From: JAJPKK01 sp963807015
GTDB taxonomy: Bacteria > Pseudomonadota > Alphaproteobacteria > Rhizobiales > Xanthobacteraceae
DNA: 64,000 bases
NCBI GenBank assembly: GCA_963807015.1
Contig: CAWEAS010000001.1
Span: 186,001 to 250,000 of the forward strand
Direction of reading: 5' to 3'
Under the pieces are notes generated by a model. That model worked only from the letters and a program-made list of their open reading frames with translations. It was not told the origin of the DNA and did not search any database. A program made the translations under genes and the position numbers. Shown here piece by piece: positions 52,806 to 60,932 of the stretch (the stretch's first letter is position 1; each line of letters opens with the position of its first letter).

Positions 52806-53015
52806 GTGACCAGGGGAACGGTAAAGTGGTTCAACACGCAAAAAGGTTTCGGCTTCATCGCGCCTGAAACCGGCGACAAGGACGTCTTCGTGCACATTAG
52901 CGCGGTCGAGCGCGCCGGGATGGGCAGCCTCAGCGAAGGTCAGAAGGTGACGTTCGACGTCGTTGCGGATCGTCGGACTGGAAAGTCTTCAGCCGACAAT
53001 CTGCGCGCCGCCTGA
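52806..53015 (+). CDS. Cold-shock domain protein (CspA family)
   Basis: 69 residues from a GTG at 52806 with GAAAGGA upstream. The RNA-binding motifs RNP1 (KGFGFIAPE) and RNP2 (DVFVHISAV) are both present, with the usual GTVKWFNTQKGFGF head. Cold-shock proteins bind single-stranded RNA/DNA and loosen mRNA structure. The long gap after ppiD (about 260 bp) suggests its own promoter and an untranslated leader, as in cspA, but no specific leader element was identified. A terminator follows at 53094. Confidence 0.95.
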   Translation: MTRGTVKWFNTQKGFGFIAPETGDKDVFVHISAVERAGMGSLSEGQKVTFDVVADRRTGKSSADNLRAA

Positions 53016-53093
53016 ACAGCGCCGCGGACGGCGCTTTGACTCACGGATGTACTGGCAAAGCGCTATCTGCAGTTCGGCAGTAAGCCACTTTGG

Positions 53094-53126
53094 AGCCCTG
53101 CGCCTCAACCGGCGCGGGGCTCTTTG
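53094..53126 (+). terminator. Intrinsic terminator after the cold-shock gene
   Basis: An 11-bp stem AGCCCTGCGCC / GGCGCGGGGCT (one T-G pair) with a six-base loop is followed by CTTTG. The rest of the 392-bp gap before trpE shows no gene. Confidence 0.75.
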
Positions 53127-53407
53127 CATTTGGCGGCTCGTAGGATGCGCAAACGGGGCCGGGGCGCCCCAATCGCGGTGAGGAGCTTAGTTCCGCCGTG
53201 CGCACCTTCGGCACGGCAACGGCACGAACGCGGAGTTTATCATCGGGCTCGCCGAAGGCCGGACCCGTTGGCTTTACGCATCCACCGACTGCGCCCGCCC
53301 CTGGCGGAGTTCCTTGCGTTCGTGAAGAGCCCGGCACACTCGACCGCCTGAGCGATCTGCGATAAGAGGCGCCGACCCAGGATGAGCGGACTACGTCTTT
53401 CTCACCG

Positions 53408-54925
53408 ATGCAGATCGAGCCTACCGCTGCCGCTTTTGCGGCGAACTACGCCCGCGGCGCGACGCAGGTCGTGTGGACGACGCTCGTTGCCGACCTTGAG
53501 ACGCCGGTATCTGCGTTCCTCAAAACCGGGCTCGACAAGCCCCTGAGCTTTCTCCTGGAGTCGGTCGAAGGCGGCGCCGTCCGCGGGCGCTACTCGGTCA
53601 TCGGCCTCGATCCCGACGTGATTTTCCGCGTCCGCGCCGGCACCGCCGAAATCAATCGCGCGGCACTGCGCGACCGCAACGCCTTCGCGCCCTGCGCGGA
53701 ACCGGCGCTCCTGGCGCTGCGCGCCTTCATTACCGAAAGCCGCTTCGCCCTCCCCGACAATCTGCCACCCATGGCGGCCGGCGTGTTCGGCTATCTCGGC
53801 TACGACATGGTTCGCGCAATGGAGGACTTGGCACCGCCCAATCCCGATCCGATCGGCATTCCGGACGCGATGCTGGTGCGCCCAACCGTCGTGATCATCT
53901 TTGATTCCGTGCTCGACACCCTCACCCTCGTAACCCCTGCGCGCCCGGCACCGGGCGTCCCCGCCGAAGCGGCGCTTGCGCGCGCAGTCGATCGGCTGAC
54001 CGAAGTGGTCGAGGCGCTCGACAAGCCGCTCGCCAAGGAACCCGCGACCGGCAACGCCGCGCCCTTGCCGATTGCGCCCACCTCGAACACGACGCCCGAA
54101 GAATTCCATGCCATCGTCGCGCGGGCCAAGGATTACATCGCGGCCGGCGATATTTTTCAGGTCGTGCTCGCACAGCGTTTCGAGGCACCGTTCGCGCTCT
54201 CACCCTTTGCGCTCTATCGCGCGCTCCGTCGCGTCAACCCGGCGCCGTTCCTGTTCTATCTCGACTACGGCAGCTTCGCCGTCGCAGGCTCAAGTCCGGA
54301 AATCCTGGTACGTACGCGGGGCAATATGGTCACAGTGCGCCCGATCGCCGGCACGCGGCCGCGGGGCGCAACGCCGCACGATGACAAGGCGCTCGAGGCG
54401 GAATTGCTCGCCGACCCCAAGGAGCGCGCCGAACACCTGATGCTCCTGGACCTCGGCCGCAACGATGTCGGCCGTGTTGCCGCCATCGGCACCGTCAAGG
54501 TCACCGACCAGTTCTTCATCGAGCGTTACAGCCAGGTCATGCACATCGTCTCGAGCGTGGAAGGCACGCTCGATCCCCGCCGCGACGCCCTTGATGCGCT
54601 GGCGGCAGGCTTTCCGGCCGGCACCGTGTCCGGCGCGCCGAAGGTGCGCGCCATGCAAATTATCGACGAACTCGAAAAGGACAAGCGCGGGCTCTACGCC
54701 GGCTGCGTCGGCTATTTCTCCGCCGCCGGCGACATGGACACCTGCATCGTGCTGCGCACGGCCTTGATCAAGGACGGCAAAATGTACGTCCAGGCCGGAG
54801 CGGGAATCGTCGCCGACTCCAATCCTGCGAGCGAACAGCAGGAATGCATCAACAAGGCGAAGGCACTCTTCCGCGCCGCCGAGGAAGCGCGCCGTTTCGC
54901 CAGCGTCGCCCGAAAGGGCCAGTGA
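53408..54925 (+). CDS. trpE: Anthranilate synthase component I
   Basis: 505 residues. The N-terminal tryptophan-binding element LLESVEGGAVRGRYSVIGLD is conserved. The chorismate-binding domain carries AGDIFQVVLAQRFEAPFALS, PEILVRTRGNMVTVRPIAGT, RPRGATPHDD, LMLLDLGRNDVGRVAAIGTV and FPAGTVSGAPKVRAMQIIDE. It converts chorismate to anthranilate with TrpG. TrpG is not adjacent: an inverted carbonic anhydrase gene lies between them. No Trp-rich leader peptide or attenuator hairpin was seen in the 280 bases upstream. Confidence 0.97.
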   Translation: MQIEPTAAAFAANYARGATQVVWTTLVADLETPVSAFLKTGLDKPLSFLLESVEGGAVRGRYSVIGLDPDVIFRVRAGTAEINRAALRDRNAFAPCAEPALLALRAFITESRFALPDNLPPMAAGVFGYLGYDMVRAMEDLAPPNPDPIGIPDAMLVRPTVVIIFDSVLDTLTLVTPARPAPGVPAEAALARAVDRLTEVVEALDKPLAKEPATGNAAPLPIAPTSNTTPEEFHAIVARAKDYIAAGDIFQVVLAQRFEAPFALSPFALYRALRRVNPAPFLFYLDYGSFAVAGSSPEILVRTRGNMVTVRPIAGTRPRGATPHDDKALEAELLADPKERAEHLMLLDLGRNDVGRVAAIGTVKVTDQFFIERYSQVMHIVSSVEGTLDPRRDALDALAAGFPAGTVSGAPKVRAMQIIDELEKDKRGLYAGCVGYFSAAGDMDTCIVLRTALIKDGKMYVQAGAGIVADSNPASEQQECINKAKALFRAAEEARRFASVARKGQ

Positions 54926-54945
54926 GTCTCACGTGTTGGAGACTA

Positions 54946-55698
54946 TCAGCCGCTGCGCAGGATGAAGCGACGGTTGACCGTTTGAACCGGACGCGCATTG
55001 AGCGGATAGAGCTTGGCGAAGGCTGCAACATCAGCCTCCGCGACCTGGATGGGATCGGTCAACAGGAACCATGAGACGGTCTCGCTGCAGGGTGGCGCGG
55101 TCAGCGACCCCTCGTAATTGTAGTAGCTGCGCTTGGCCGGCAGCATTCCGTTGGGATCGATGGCAGCGTCTGCTTTTACTGGCGGGCCCTCTTCCTTCGG
55201 CATGGTCGCGACGGTCTTCGCAAACACTGGGTTCGCTTTGCCGGCCGCCATTAGCACGCCGATAACGGCAAGACTTCCGGCTGCATTGCGATGGACGAAA
55301 TGCAACTCCATCGCCGATCGCTTGCCGGCGACCAGATGCTCGCCCGGGTGGTGGAAATGGAATTGCACAAGGGTATAGCGCTCCTTGCCGACGCTCAGCG
55401 CGCTGCCCTCGCCGAAATTCACCTGGATGGTGTGGCCGTTGTTCACGATGGTGTCGGCGCGTTTGGCCCAGGACATCGTGAGCGGCGAAAGGTTCGCCTT
55501 GACCGTGTCGCCGATTTCGATCGGCGATTGCTGCGAGCCCACTGCACAGACCTGGCTCGCGGCATCAAGGGTCCCCCAATGGTCCGGACCGGTCGCACCC
55601 TCATAGCCCCAATGGACGGCTTCGGCAGCAAAGCCCGGCGAGCACAACGGACAGAGCGCAAGACCGGCAAGGGTCTTGAGCGCGTGACGACGATTCAT
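54946..55698 (-). CDS. Alpha-class carbonic anhydrase, exported
   Basis: 250 residues with a Tat-like or Sec signal (MNRRHALKTLAGLALCPLCS, cleavage near GFAA-EA). Alpha-CA signature: HWGYEGATGPDHWG, SQQSPIEIGDTV, the zinc histidines in LVQFHFHHPGEH and ELHFVHRN, and the C-terminal YYNYEGSLTAPPCSETVSWF. It interconverts CO2 and bicarbonate in the periplasm. It is inserted on the opposite strand between trpE and trpG, 20 bases from the trpE stop, and is convergent with trpE. Confidence 0.95.
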   Translation of the reverse strand: MNRRHALKTLAGLALCPLCSPGFAAEAVHWGYEGATGPDHWGTLDAASQVCAVGSQQSPIEIGDTVKANLSPLTMSWAKRADTIVNNGHTIQVNFGEGSALSVGKERYTLVQFHFHHPGEHLVAGKRSAMELHFVHRNAAGSLAVIGVLMAAGKANPVFAKTVATMPKEEGPPVKADAAIDPNGMLPAKRSYYNYEGSLTAPPCSETVSWFLLTDPIQVAEADVAAFAKLYPLNARPVQTVNRRFILRSG

Positions 55699-55895
55699 GA
55701 TTGCCCCCTGAAAGCGTGAACGAATTCACTCCCCTCACGACCCCGTGCAGATACGCCGCCCGCTCGGATTTGCCAAGGCGGCGTGGCCGCCGACGGCCTA
55801 GGCAACGGCGCGGGTCCATCCTATACGATTGACCGGGAGGATCGTGCGATCCGACGCCGGTGCCGGCGCGATCGGACTTAATCGCCGGGAACGTC

Positions 55896-56501
55896 ATGTT
55901 GGTGCTTATCGATAATTACGACAGCTTCACCTTCAACCTCGTCCACTACTTCGGCAGCTTGGGCGCGGAGGTCGAAGTTCACCGCAACGACAAGATCGCC
56001 GCCGCCGACGTGATCGCGGCCGATCCGGATGCGATTGTGCTGTCGCCTGGACCATGCACGCCCAACGAGGCCGGCATTTGCCTCGATCTCATCGCTGCGG
56101 CTGCGCCGACCATTCCCGTGCTTGGCGTCTGCCTCGGTCATCAGGCGATCGGCCAAGCGTTTGGCGGGCATGTGGTACGCGCGCCGACGCCGGTGCATGG
56201 CAAGGTGTTCGGGATGAATCATCGCGGTGAAGGCATCTTTCGTGGCATCAATGGACCGTTCCAGGCGACGCGCTATCACTCCCTGGTGGTCGACCGTGCC
56301 ACCCTGCCCGATGACCTCGCCGTCACCGCCGAGACCGAGGACAGCCTGGTGATGGGCATCGCCCATCGCGAGCTTCCGGTGCACGGGGTGCAGTTCCACC
56401 CCGAGAGCATCGCATCCGAGCACGGTCACCTGATCCTGAAGAATTTTCTCGACATCGCTGCCGCCTGGAATTGCGCGAGCGGCCGACGTCGGCCGCATTG
56501 A
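55896..56501 (+). CDS. trpG: Anthranilate synthase component II (glutamine amidotransferase)
   Basis: 201 residues from the ATG at 55896; an earlier open frame is not conserved. Class I amidotransferase motifs: LVLIDNYDSFTFNLVHYFG head, VLSPGPCTPNEAGICLDLI, the nucleophile Cys in LGVCLGHQAIGQAFGG, and the His/Glu dyad in HGVQFHPESIASEHG. It supplies ammonia to TrpE. Seven bases before trpD, so trpGDC-moaC-moeA form one operon. Confidence 0.97.
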   Translation: MLVLIDNYDSFTFNLVHYFGSLGAEVEVHRNDKIAAADVIAADPDAIVLSPGPCTPNEAGICLDLIAAAAPTIPVLGVCLGHQAIGQAFGGHVVRAPTPVHGKVFGMNHRGEGIFRGINGPFQATRYHSLVVDRATLPDDLAVTAETEDSLVMGIAHRELPVHGVQFHPESIASEHGHLILKNFLDIAAAWNCASGRRRPH

Positions 56502-56508
56502 GGGCAAC

Positions 56509-57525
56509 ATGGTCGAGATCAAAACGCTGATCGGCCAGATTGCGACCGGCGCGGTTCTCAGCCGCGAGAGCGCCTACGAGGTGTTCGACAGCATGATGTC
56601 AGGCGAGGTCACGCCCTCGCAGATCGGCGGCCTGTTGATGGGCCTGCGCGTGCGCGGCGAGACTGTGGACGAGATCACCGGCGCTGTCACGGCGATGCGT
56701 GCCAAGATGCTGACGGTCGCCGCGCCCGACAACGCCATCGACGTCGTCGGCACTGGCGGCGATGCCTCGGGCTCGTTCAACATCTCGACCTGTGCGGCGT
56801 TTATCGTGGCGGGCGCCGGCGTCCCGGTTGCCAAGCACGGCAATCGCGCGCTGTCCTCGCGGTCTGGTGCCGCCGATGTCCTCGGCGCCCTCGGCGTCAA
56901 GATCGACATTGCGCCGGAGACGATCAGTGCCTGCATCGCGGAAGCCGGGATTGGCTTCATGTTCGCCCCGGCGCATCATCCGGCGATGAAGCATGTGGGG
57001 CCGACCCGCGTCGAACTCGGCACCCGCACGATCTTCAACCTGCTCGGCCCGCTCTCGAACCCCGCCGGGGTGAAACGGCAGATGGTGGGCGTGTTCTCGC
57101 GCCAATGGGTCGAGCCCTTGGCGCACGTCCTCAAAAATCTGGGCTCCGACCGCGCCTACGTGGTGCACGGCTCCGACGGCCTCGATGAAATCACGATATC
57201 CGGTCCGACAGCGGTCGCGGCGCTGGAAAATGGCGCCGTGCGCACGTTCGAGATTACCCCTGAGGATGTCGGATTGAACCGCGCCAAGCCCGAGGCGCTG
57301 CGCGGCGGCGATGCCGATGCCAATGCTGCGGCTCTGCACAGCGTGCTGAAGGGCAAACAAGGCCCCTATCGCGACGTCTCCGTCCTCAATGCGGCAGCCG
57401 CGCTTGTGGTCGCGGCGCAGGCGAAGACGCTCGCGGACGGCGTCAAGCTTGCGCAGAAATCGATCGACACCGGCGCCGCGGAACGATGTCTCGACGCGCT
57501 GGTTACGGTATCGAATAAGTCATGA
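56509..57525 (+). CDS. trpD: Anthranilate phosphoribosyltransferase
   Basis: 338 residues. The PRPP site DVVGTGGDASGSFNISTCAA, the KHGNRALSSRSGAADVLGAL loop and FMFAPAHHPAMKHVGPTRVE, ELGTRTIFNLLGPLSNP are all intact. It joins anthranilate to PRPP. The stop overlaps the trpC start by four bases (ATGA), the mark of translational coupling. Confidence 0.97.
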   Translation: MVEIKTLIGQIATGAVLSRESAYEVFDSMMSGEVTPSQIGGLLMGLRVRGETVDEITGAVTAMRAKMLTVAAPDNAIDVVGTGGDASGSFNISTCAAFIVAGAGVPVAKHGNRALSSRSGAADVLGALGVKIDIAPETISACIAEAGIGFMFAPAHHPAMKHVGPTRVELGTRTIFNLLGPLSNPAGVKRQMVGVFSRQWVEPLAHVLKNLGSDRAYVVHGSDGLDEITISGPTAVAALENGAVRTFEITPEDVGLNRAKPEALRGGDADANAAALHSVLKGKQGPYRDVSVLNAAAALVVAAQAKTLADGVKLAQKSIDTGAAERCLDALVTVSNKS

Positions 57526-58340
57526 GCGACATTCTCGCCCGCATCGAAGCTTATAAGCGCGAGGAAATCGCAGCCGCCAAACGCGCGCGGTCGCAGGCCG
57601 ATATGGTCGCTGCGGCGAAAGCCGCATCGCCGCCGCGCGGCTTTCTGGCGGCGATCGAGAAACGCCACGCGGCGGGCGGCCCGGCGCTGATCGCGGAGAT
57701 CAAGAAGGCGAGCCCTTCCAAGGGGCTGATCCGTGCCGACTTCGATCCGCCGGCCTTGGCGCGCGCCTACGAGGCGGGGGGTGCCGCCTGTCTTTCGGTC
57801 CTCACCGACCGGCCGTCGTTCCAGGGTGCGCCGGAGCATCTCGTCGCGGCGCGGGCGGCCTGCGCGCTGCCGGTGCTGCGCAAGGACTTCATGTACGACC
57901 CCTATCAGGTCGCGGAAGCACGGGCCTGGGGCTCCGATTGCATCCTCATCATCATGGCGGCGGTCGACGACGGCGCCGCGCGTGAGATCGAGGCCGAAGC
58001 CCATGCATTCGGCATGGATGTGCTCCTCGAAGTCCACAACGAGGCCGAACTTGAACGCGCGCTGCGTCTCAAATCGCGGCTGGTGGGCATCAACAATCGC
58101 GACCTGAAGACGTTCGTGACCACGCTCGACGTCGCGCTCCGCCTCGCGCCGCTGCTGCCGCGCGACCGCGTCGCGGTCGGCGAAAGCGGTATCTTCACTC
58201 CCGCTGACATCGCGCGGCTCGCGGCGGCCGGCATGAGAACCTATCTCGTCGGCGAGAGCCTGATGCGACAGGCGGATGTGACCGCGGCGACCCGCGCGCT
58301 CATCGCGCGCGAGCCAGTCCGCGTCGCGGCAGGCGGCTGA
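57522..58340 (+). CDS. trpC: Indole-3-glycerol phosphate synthase
   Basis: 272 residues, a single-function TIM-barrel without the TrpF fusion seen in enterics. Key blocks are ALIAEIKKASPSKGLIRADF, ACLSVLTDRPSFQGAPEHLV, PVLRKDFMYDPYQVAEARAW, LVGINNRDLKTFVTTLDVAL and VAVGESGIFTPADIARLAAA. It closes the indole ring. Three bases separate it from moaC. Confidence 0.97.
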   Translation: MSDILARIEAYKREEIAAAKRARSQADMVAAAKAASPPRGFLAAIEKRHAAGGPALIAEIKKASPSKGLIRADFDPPALARAYEAGGAACLSVLTDRPSFQGAPEHLVAARAACALPVLRKDFMYDPYQVAEARAWGSDCILIIMAAVDDGAAREIEAEAHAFGMDVLLEVHNEAELERALRLKSRLVGINNRDLKTFVTTLDVALRLAPLLPRDRVAVGESGIFTPADIARLAAAGMRTYLVGESLMRQADVTAATRALIAREPVRVAAGG

Positions 58341-58343
58341 CCC

Positions 58344-58838
58344 ATGGCCGGTAACCTCACCCATATTGATGCCGGCGGCGCCGCCCGCATGGTGGACGTA
58401 TCGGAGAAGGCGGCAACCGAGCGGGTCGCGGTGGCCGAAGGTTTCGTGCGCATGAGCGCGACGACGCTCGACCTCGTTCTCTCCGGCAACGCCAAGAAGG
58501 GCGACGTGCTCGGCGCGGCCCGCATCGCCGGAATCATGGCAGCCAAGAAGACCCATGAGCTGATCCCGCTCTGCCACCCCCTTGCAATCAGCAAGGCCGA
58601 GATCGATATCGCACCCCATCAAAAAGCCCCCCTAGGTCTCACGGTGCGCGCGACCGTGAAGGTGACCGGCCCGACGGGGGTCGAGATGGAGGCGCTGACC
58701 GCGGTGTCCGTCGCGTGCCTGACCGTCTACGACATGATCAAGGCGGTAGAGCGCGGCGTCACCATCGAGAACATCCATCTCGTCGAGAAGAGCGGCGGCA
58801 AGTCCGGCCACTACCGCGCGCCGAAACAGACGTCCTGA
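58344..58838 (+). CDS. moaC: Cyclic pyranopterin monophosphate synthase
   Basis: 164 residues. The family signatures RMVDVSEKAATERVAVAEGF, THELIPLCHPLAISKAEIDI, GPTGVEMEALTAVSVACLTV, YDMIKAVERGVTIENIHLVE and KSGGKSGHYRA are complete. MoaC acts with MoaA in the first step of molybdenum cofactor synthesis. Its place after trpC is a conserved alphaproteobacterial arrangement. Confidence 0.97.
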   Translation: MAGNLTHIDAGGAARMVDVSEKAATERVAVAEGFVRMSATTLDLVLSGNAKKGDVLGAARIAGIMAAKKTHELIPLCHPLAISKAEIDIAPHQKAPLGLTVRATVKVTGPTGVEMEALTAVSVACLTVYDMIKAVERGVTIENIHLVEKSGGKSGHYRAPKQTS

Positions 58839-58840
58839 CC

Positions 58841-60049
58841 ATGGCTCTGCTTTCAGTCGCCGATGCGCTGGCAATGGTGCTTGCGGACGCCGCCGCGTTG
58901 CCGGCCGAGAACGCAGGCCTGCTCGAGGCGTGCGGCCGTGTGCTTGCCGCTGACCTCGAGGCCCTGCGGACGCAGCCGCCGGCCGACGTCTCCGCGATGG
59001 ACGGCTATGCGGTCCGCGGCGAGGACGTTACGGCGGCAACGCGTCTTACCGTCATCGGCGAGGTTGCGGCCGGGCGACCGCTCGAACGCACCGTCGCACC
59101 GGGCGAAGCCGCGCGGATTTTCACCGGCGCGGTAATGCCTCCCGGGACCGACACCGTCGTCATCCAGGAGATCACGACGCGGGATGGCGATACCATCGTC
59201 ATCAAGCGCGGCGAGGAGAAAGGCCGCAACGTGCGTCGCCAGGGCCTCGATTTCGCCGCCGGGGCAACGCTACTCGCCAAAGGTCACAGGCTCACGGCCC
59301 GCGACATCGCGCTCGCCGGTGCCATGAACCATGCGACCGTGCCTGTGCACCGCCGGCCGCGACTTGCCGTGCTTGCGACCGGGGACGAGTTGGTCCTCCC
59401 CGGCACGCCCCCTGCCCCCGGCCAGATCGTCTCGTCCAATGGCTTGGCGCTCCTCGCCATCGCGCAACACGAGGGCGCCGAGGCCATCGATCTTGGCATC
59501 GCGCCCGACCGCCTGGACGCGACCACTGCAGCCGTGCGTCGCGCGCGCGAGGCCGGCGTCGACGTGCTGGTAACAAGCGGCGGCGCTTCGGTCGGCGATT
59601 ACGACTTCGTCCAGCAGGCCTTCGCCGCGGAAGGGATGGCGCTGTCGTTCTGGAAGGTCGCGCTGCGGCCGGGCCGGCCGCTGATGCACGGGCGGATCGA
59701 CGGTATGCAAGTGCTCGGCCTGCCCGGCAACCCGGTGTCGTCATTCGTCTGCGCGGTACTGTTCCTGGTGCCGCTGCTGCGCCGACTTGCGGGCCGGAGC
59801 GACCTTGCGATGCCGCTCGAGCGAGCAACCCTGGGCATCGCCCTCCCCGCCAATGACGAGCGCGCCGACTATCTTCGGTCGCGACTCGAGATCGCGCCGG
59901 ACGGTACCCAAATCGCGACGCCGTTCACCAAGCAGGACAGCTCAATGCTGTCGCCGCTCGCCCACGCAAATTGCCTTGTGATTCGCCAGCCCTTCGCGCC
60001 CGCAGCCCCCACCGGCTCACTGTGCGACATGCTCAATCTCGAATTTTGA
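58841..60049 (+). CDS. moeA: Molybdopterin molybdenumtransferase
   Basis: 402 residues from the ATG at 58841, two bases after the moaC stop. MoeA features: PPADVSAMDGYAVRGEDV, GEAARIFTGAVMPPGTDTVV, VAVLATGDELV-type LAVLATGDELVLPGTPPAPG, DVLVTSGGASVGDYDFVQQA, RPGRPLMHGRIDGMQVLGLP and GNPVSSFVCAVLFLVPLLRR. It inserts molybdate into molybdopterin. Last gene of the trp-moa operon. Confidence 0.96.
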   Translation: MALLSVADALAMVLADAAALPAENAGLLEACGRVLAADLEALRTQPPADVSAMDGYAVRGEDVTAATRLTVIGEVAAGRPLERTVAPGEAARIFTGAVMPPGTDTVVIQEITTRDGDTIVIKRGEEKGRNVRRQGLDFAAGATLLAKGHRLTARDIALAGAMNHATVPVHRRPRLAVLATGDELVLPGTPPAPGQIVSSNGLALLAIAQHEGAEAIDLGIAPDRLDATTAAVRRAREAGVDVLVTSGGASVGDYDFVQQAFAAEGMALSFWKVALRPGRPLMHGRIDGMQVLGLPGNPVSSFVCAVLFLVPLLRRLAGRSDLAMPLERATLGIALPANDERADYLRSRLEIAPDGTQIATPFTKQDSSMLSPLAHANCLVIRQPFAPAAPTGSLCDMLNLEF

Positions 60050-60088
60050 CGATCCTTTCGATTGTTCACTTCAAATTAAAAGGTTGCG

Positions 60089-60103
60089 GAACACATATGG
60101 AAC
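60089..60103. promoter_or_regulatory. SOS box (LexA operator) upstream of lexA
   Basis: GAAC-ACATATG-GAAC, a perfect match to the alphaproteobacterial LexA site GAAC-N7-GAAC (GTTC-N7-GTTC on the other strand). It lies 113 bp before the lexA ATG, as expected for autoregulation. A weaker half-match, GTTC-ATGATTT-GTTT, follows at 60115-60129 and could bind a second dimer. Confidence 0.9.
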
Positions 60104-60215
60104 GGATAGGGTCCGTTCATGATTTGTTTTGGTGGCTGATTCCGCGAATGGTTGGGAGCGGCGGTCATCTCGGCTCGTGAGCGAACGCAGCGAGCACCCG
60201 GGGAGGCGTTTCGAT

Positions 60216-60920
60216 ATGTTGACGCGCAAACAGTATGAGTTGCTCCGTTTCATCCACGAACGGCTGAAGGAAGCGGGCGTGCCCCCCTCCTTCGACGAGA
60301 TGAAGGAGGCGCTCGACCTGCGGTCCAAATCGGGTATTCACCGGCTGATCACCGCCCTGGAGGAACGGGGCTTCATCCGCCGTCTGCCCAATCGGGCGCG
60401 CGCCATCGAAGTGATCAAGCTGCCCGAATCGGTCGGCCACGGCGTCTCGGGCGGACGGGCCCGCGGCTTTGTTCCGAACGTCATCGAGGGCAATCTGGGG
60501 CGCGTAAGGGCGGCGGGTCCCGATGACGACAACAGCCGTCCGATCGCGGTTCCGGTCATGGGCCGGATCGCCGCCGGCACGCCCATCGAGGCGATCCAGA
60601 GCAAGAGCAGCGTCATCAACATGCCGCCCGATCTTCTGTCGGCGGGCGAGCACTTTGCGCTCGAGGTGCGCGGCGATTCGATGATCGACGCCGGTATTCT
60701 CGACGGCGATATCGCGGTCATCAAGAAGGCCGAGCTTGCCGATACCGGCGACATTGTCGTCGCGCTGATCGACGAAGAGGAAGCGACACTGAAGCGCTTT
60801 CGGCGGCGCGGCGCCTCGATTGCGCTCGAGCCGGCAAATACCTCTTACGAGGTCCGCATCCTGCCCCCGAACCGCGTGCGCATCCAGGGCAAGCTCGTCG
60901 GGCTGTTCCGCCGGTATTGA
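60216..60920 (+). CDS. lexA: LexA SOS repressor
   Basis: 234 residues from the ATG at 60216 (MLTRKQYELLRFIHERLKEA), with a GGGAGG-type SD. The N-terminal winged helix has PPSFDEMKEALDLRSKSGIH. The autocleavage Ala-Gly bond is in PVMGRIAAGTPIEAIQSKSS. The catalytic Ser is in LEVRGDSMIDAGILDGDIAV and the Lys in EEEATLKRFRRRG. LexA represses SOS genes and cleaves itself when bound by RecA filaments. A perfect operator lies upstream at 60089. It is convergent with comEC, with 12 bases between the stops. Confidence 0.97.
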   Translation: MLTRKQYELLRFIHERLKEAGVPPSFDEMKEALDLRSKSGIHRLITALEERGFIRRLPNRARAIEVIKLPESVGHGVSGGRARGFVPNVIEGNLGRVRAAGPDDDNSRPIAVPVMGRIAAGTPIEAIQSKSSVINMPPDLLSAGEHFALEVRGDSMIDAGILDGDIAVIKKAELADTGDIVVALIDEEEATLKRFRRRGASIALEPANTSYEVRILPPNRVRIQGKLVGLFRRY

Positions 60921-60932
60921 GCCACCCGGAGA

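Noticed and set aside
53127..53407. Leader peptide or attenuator before trpE
   Set aside because: No short frame rich in Trp codons followed by alternative hairpins was found.
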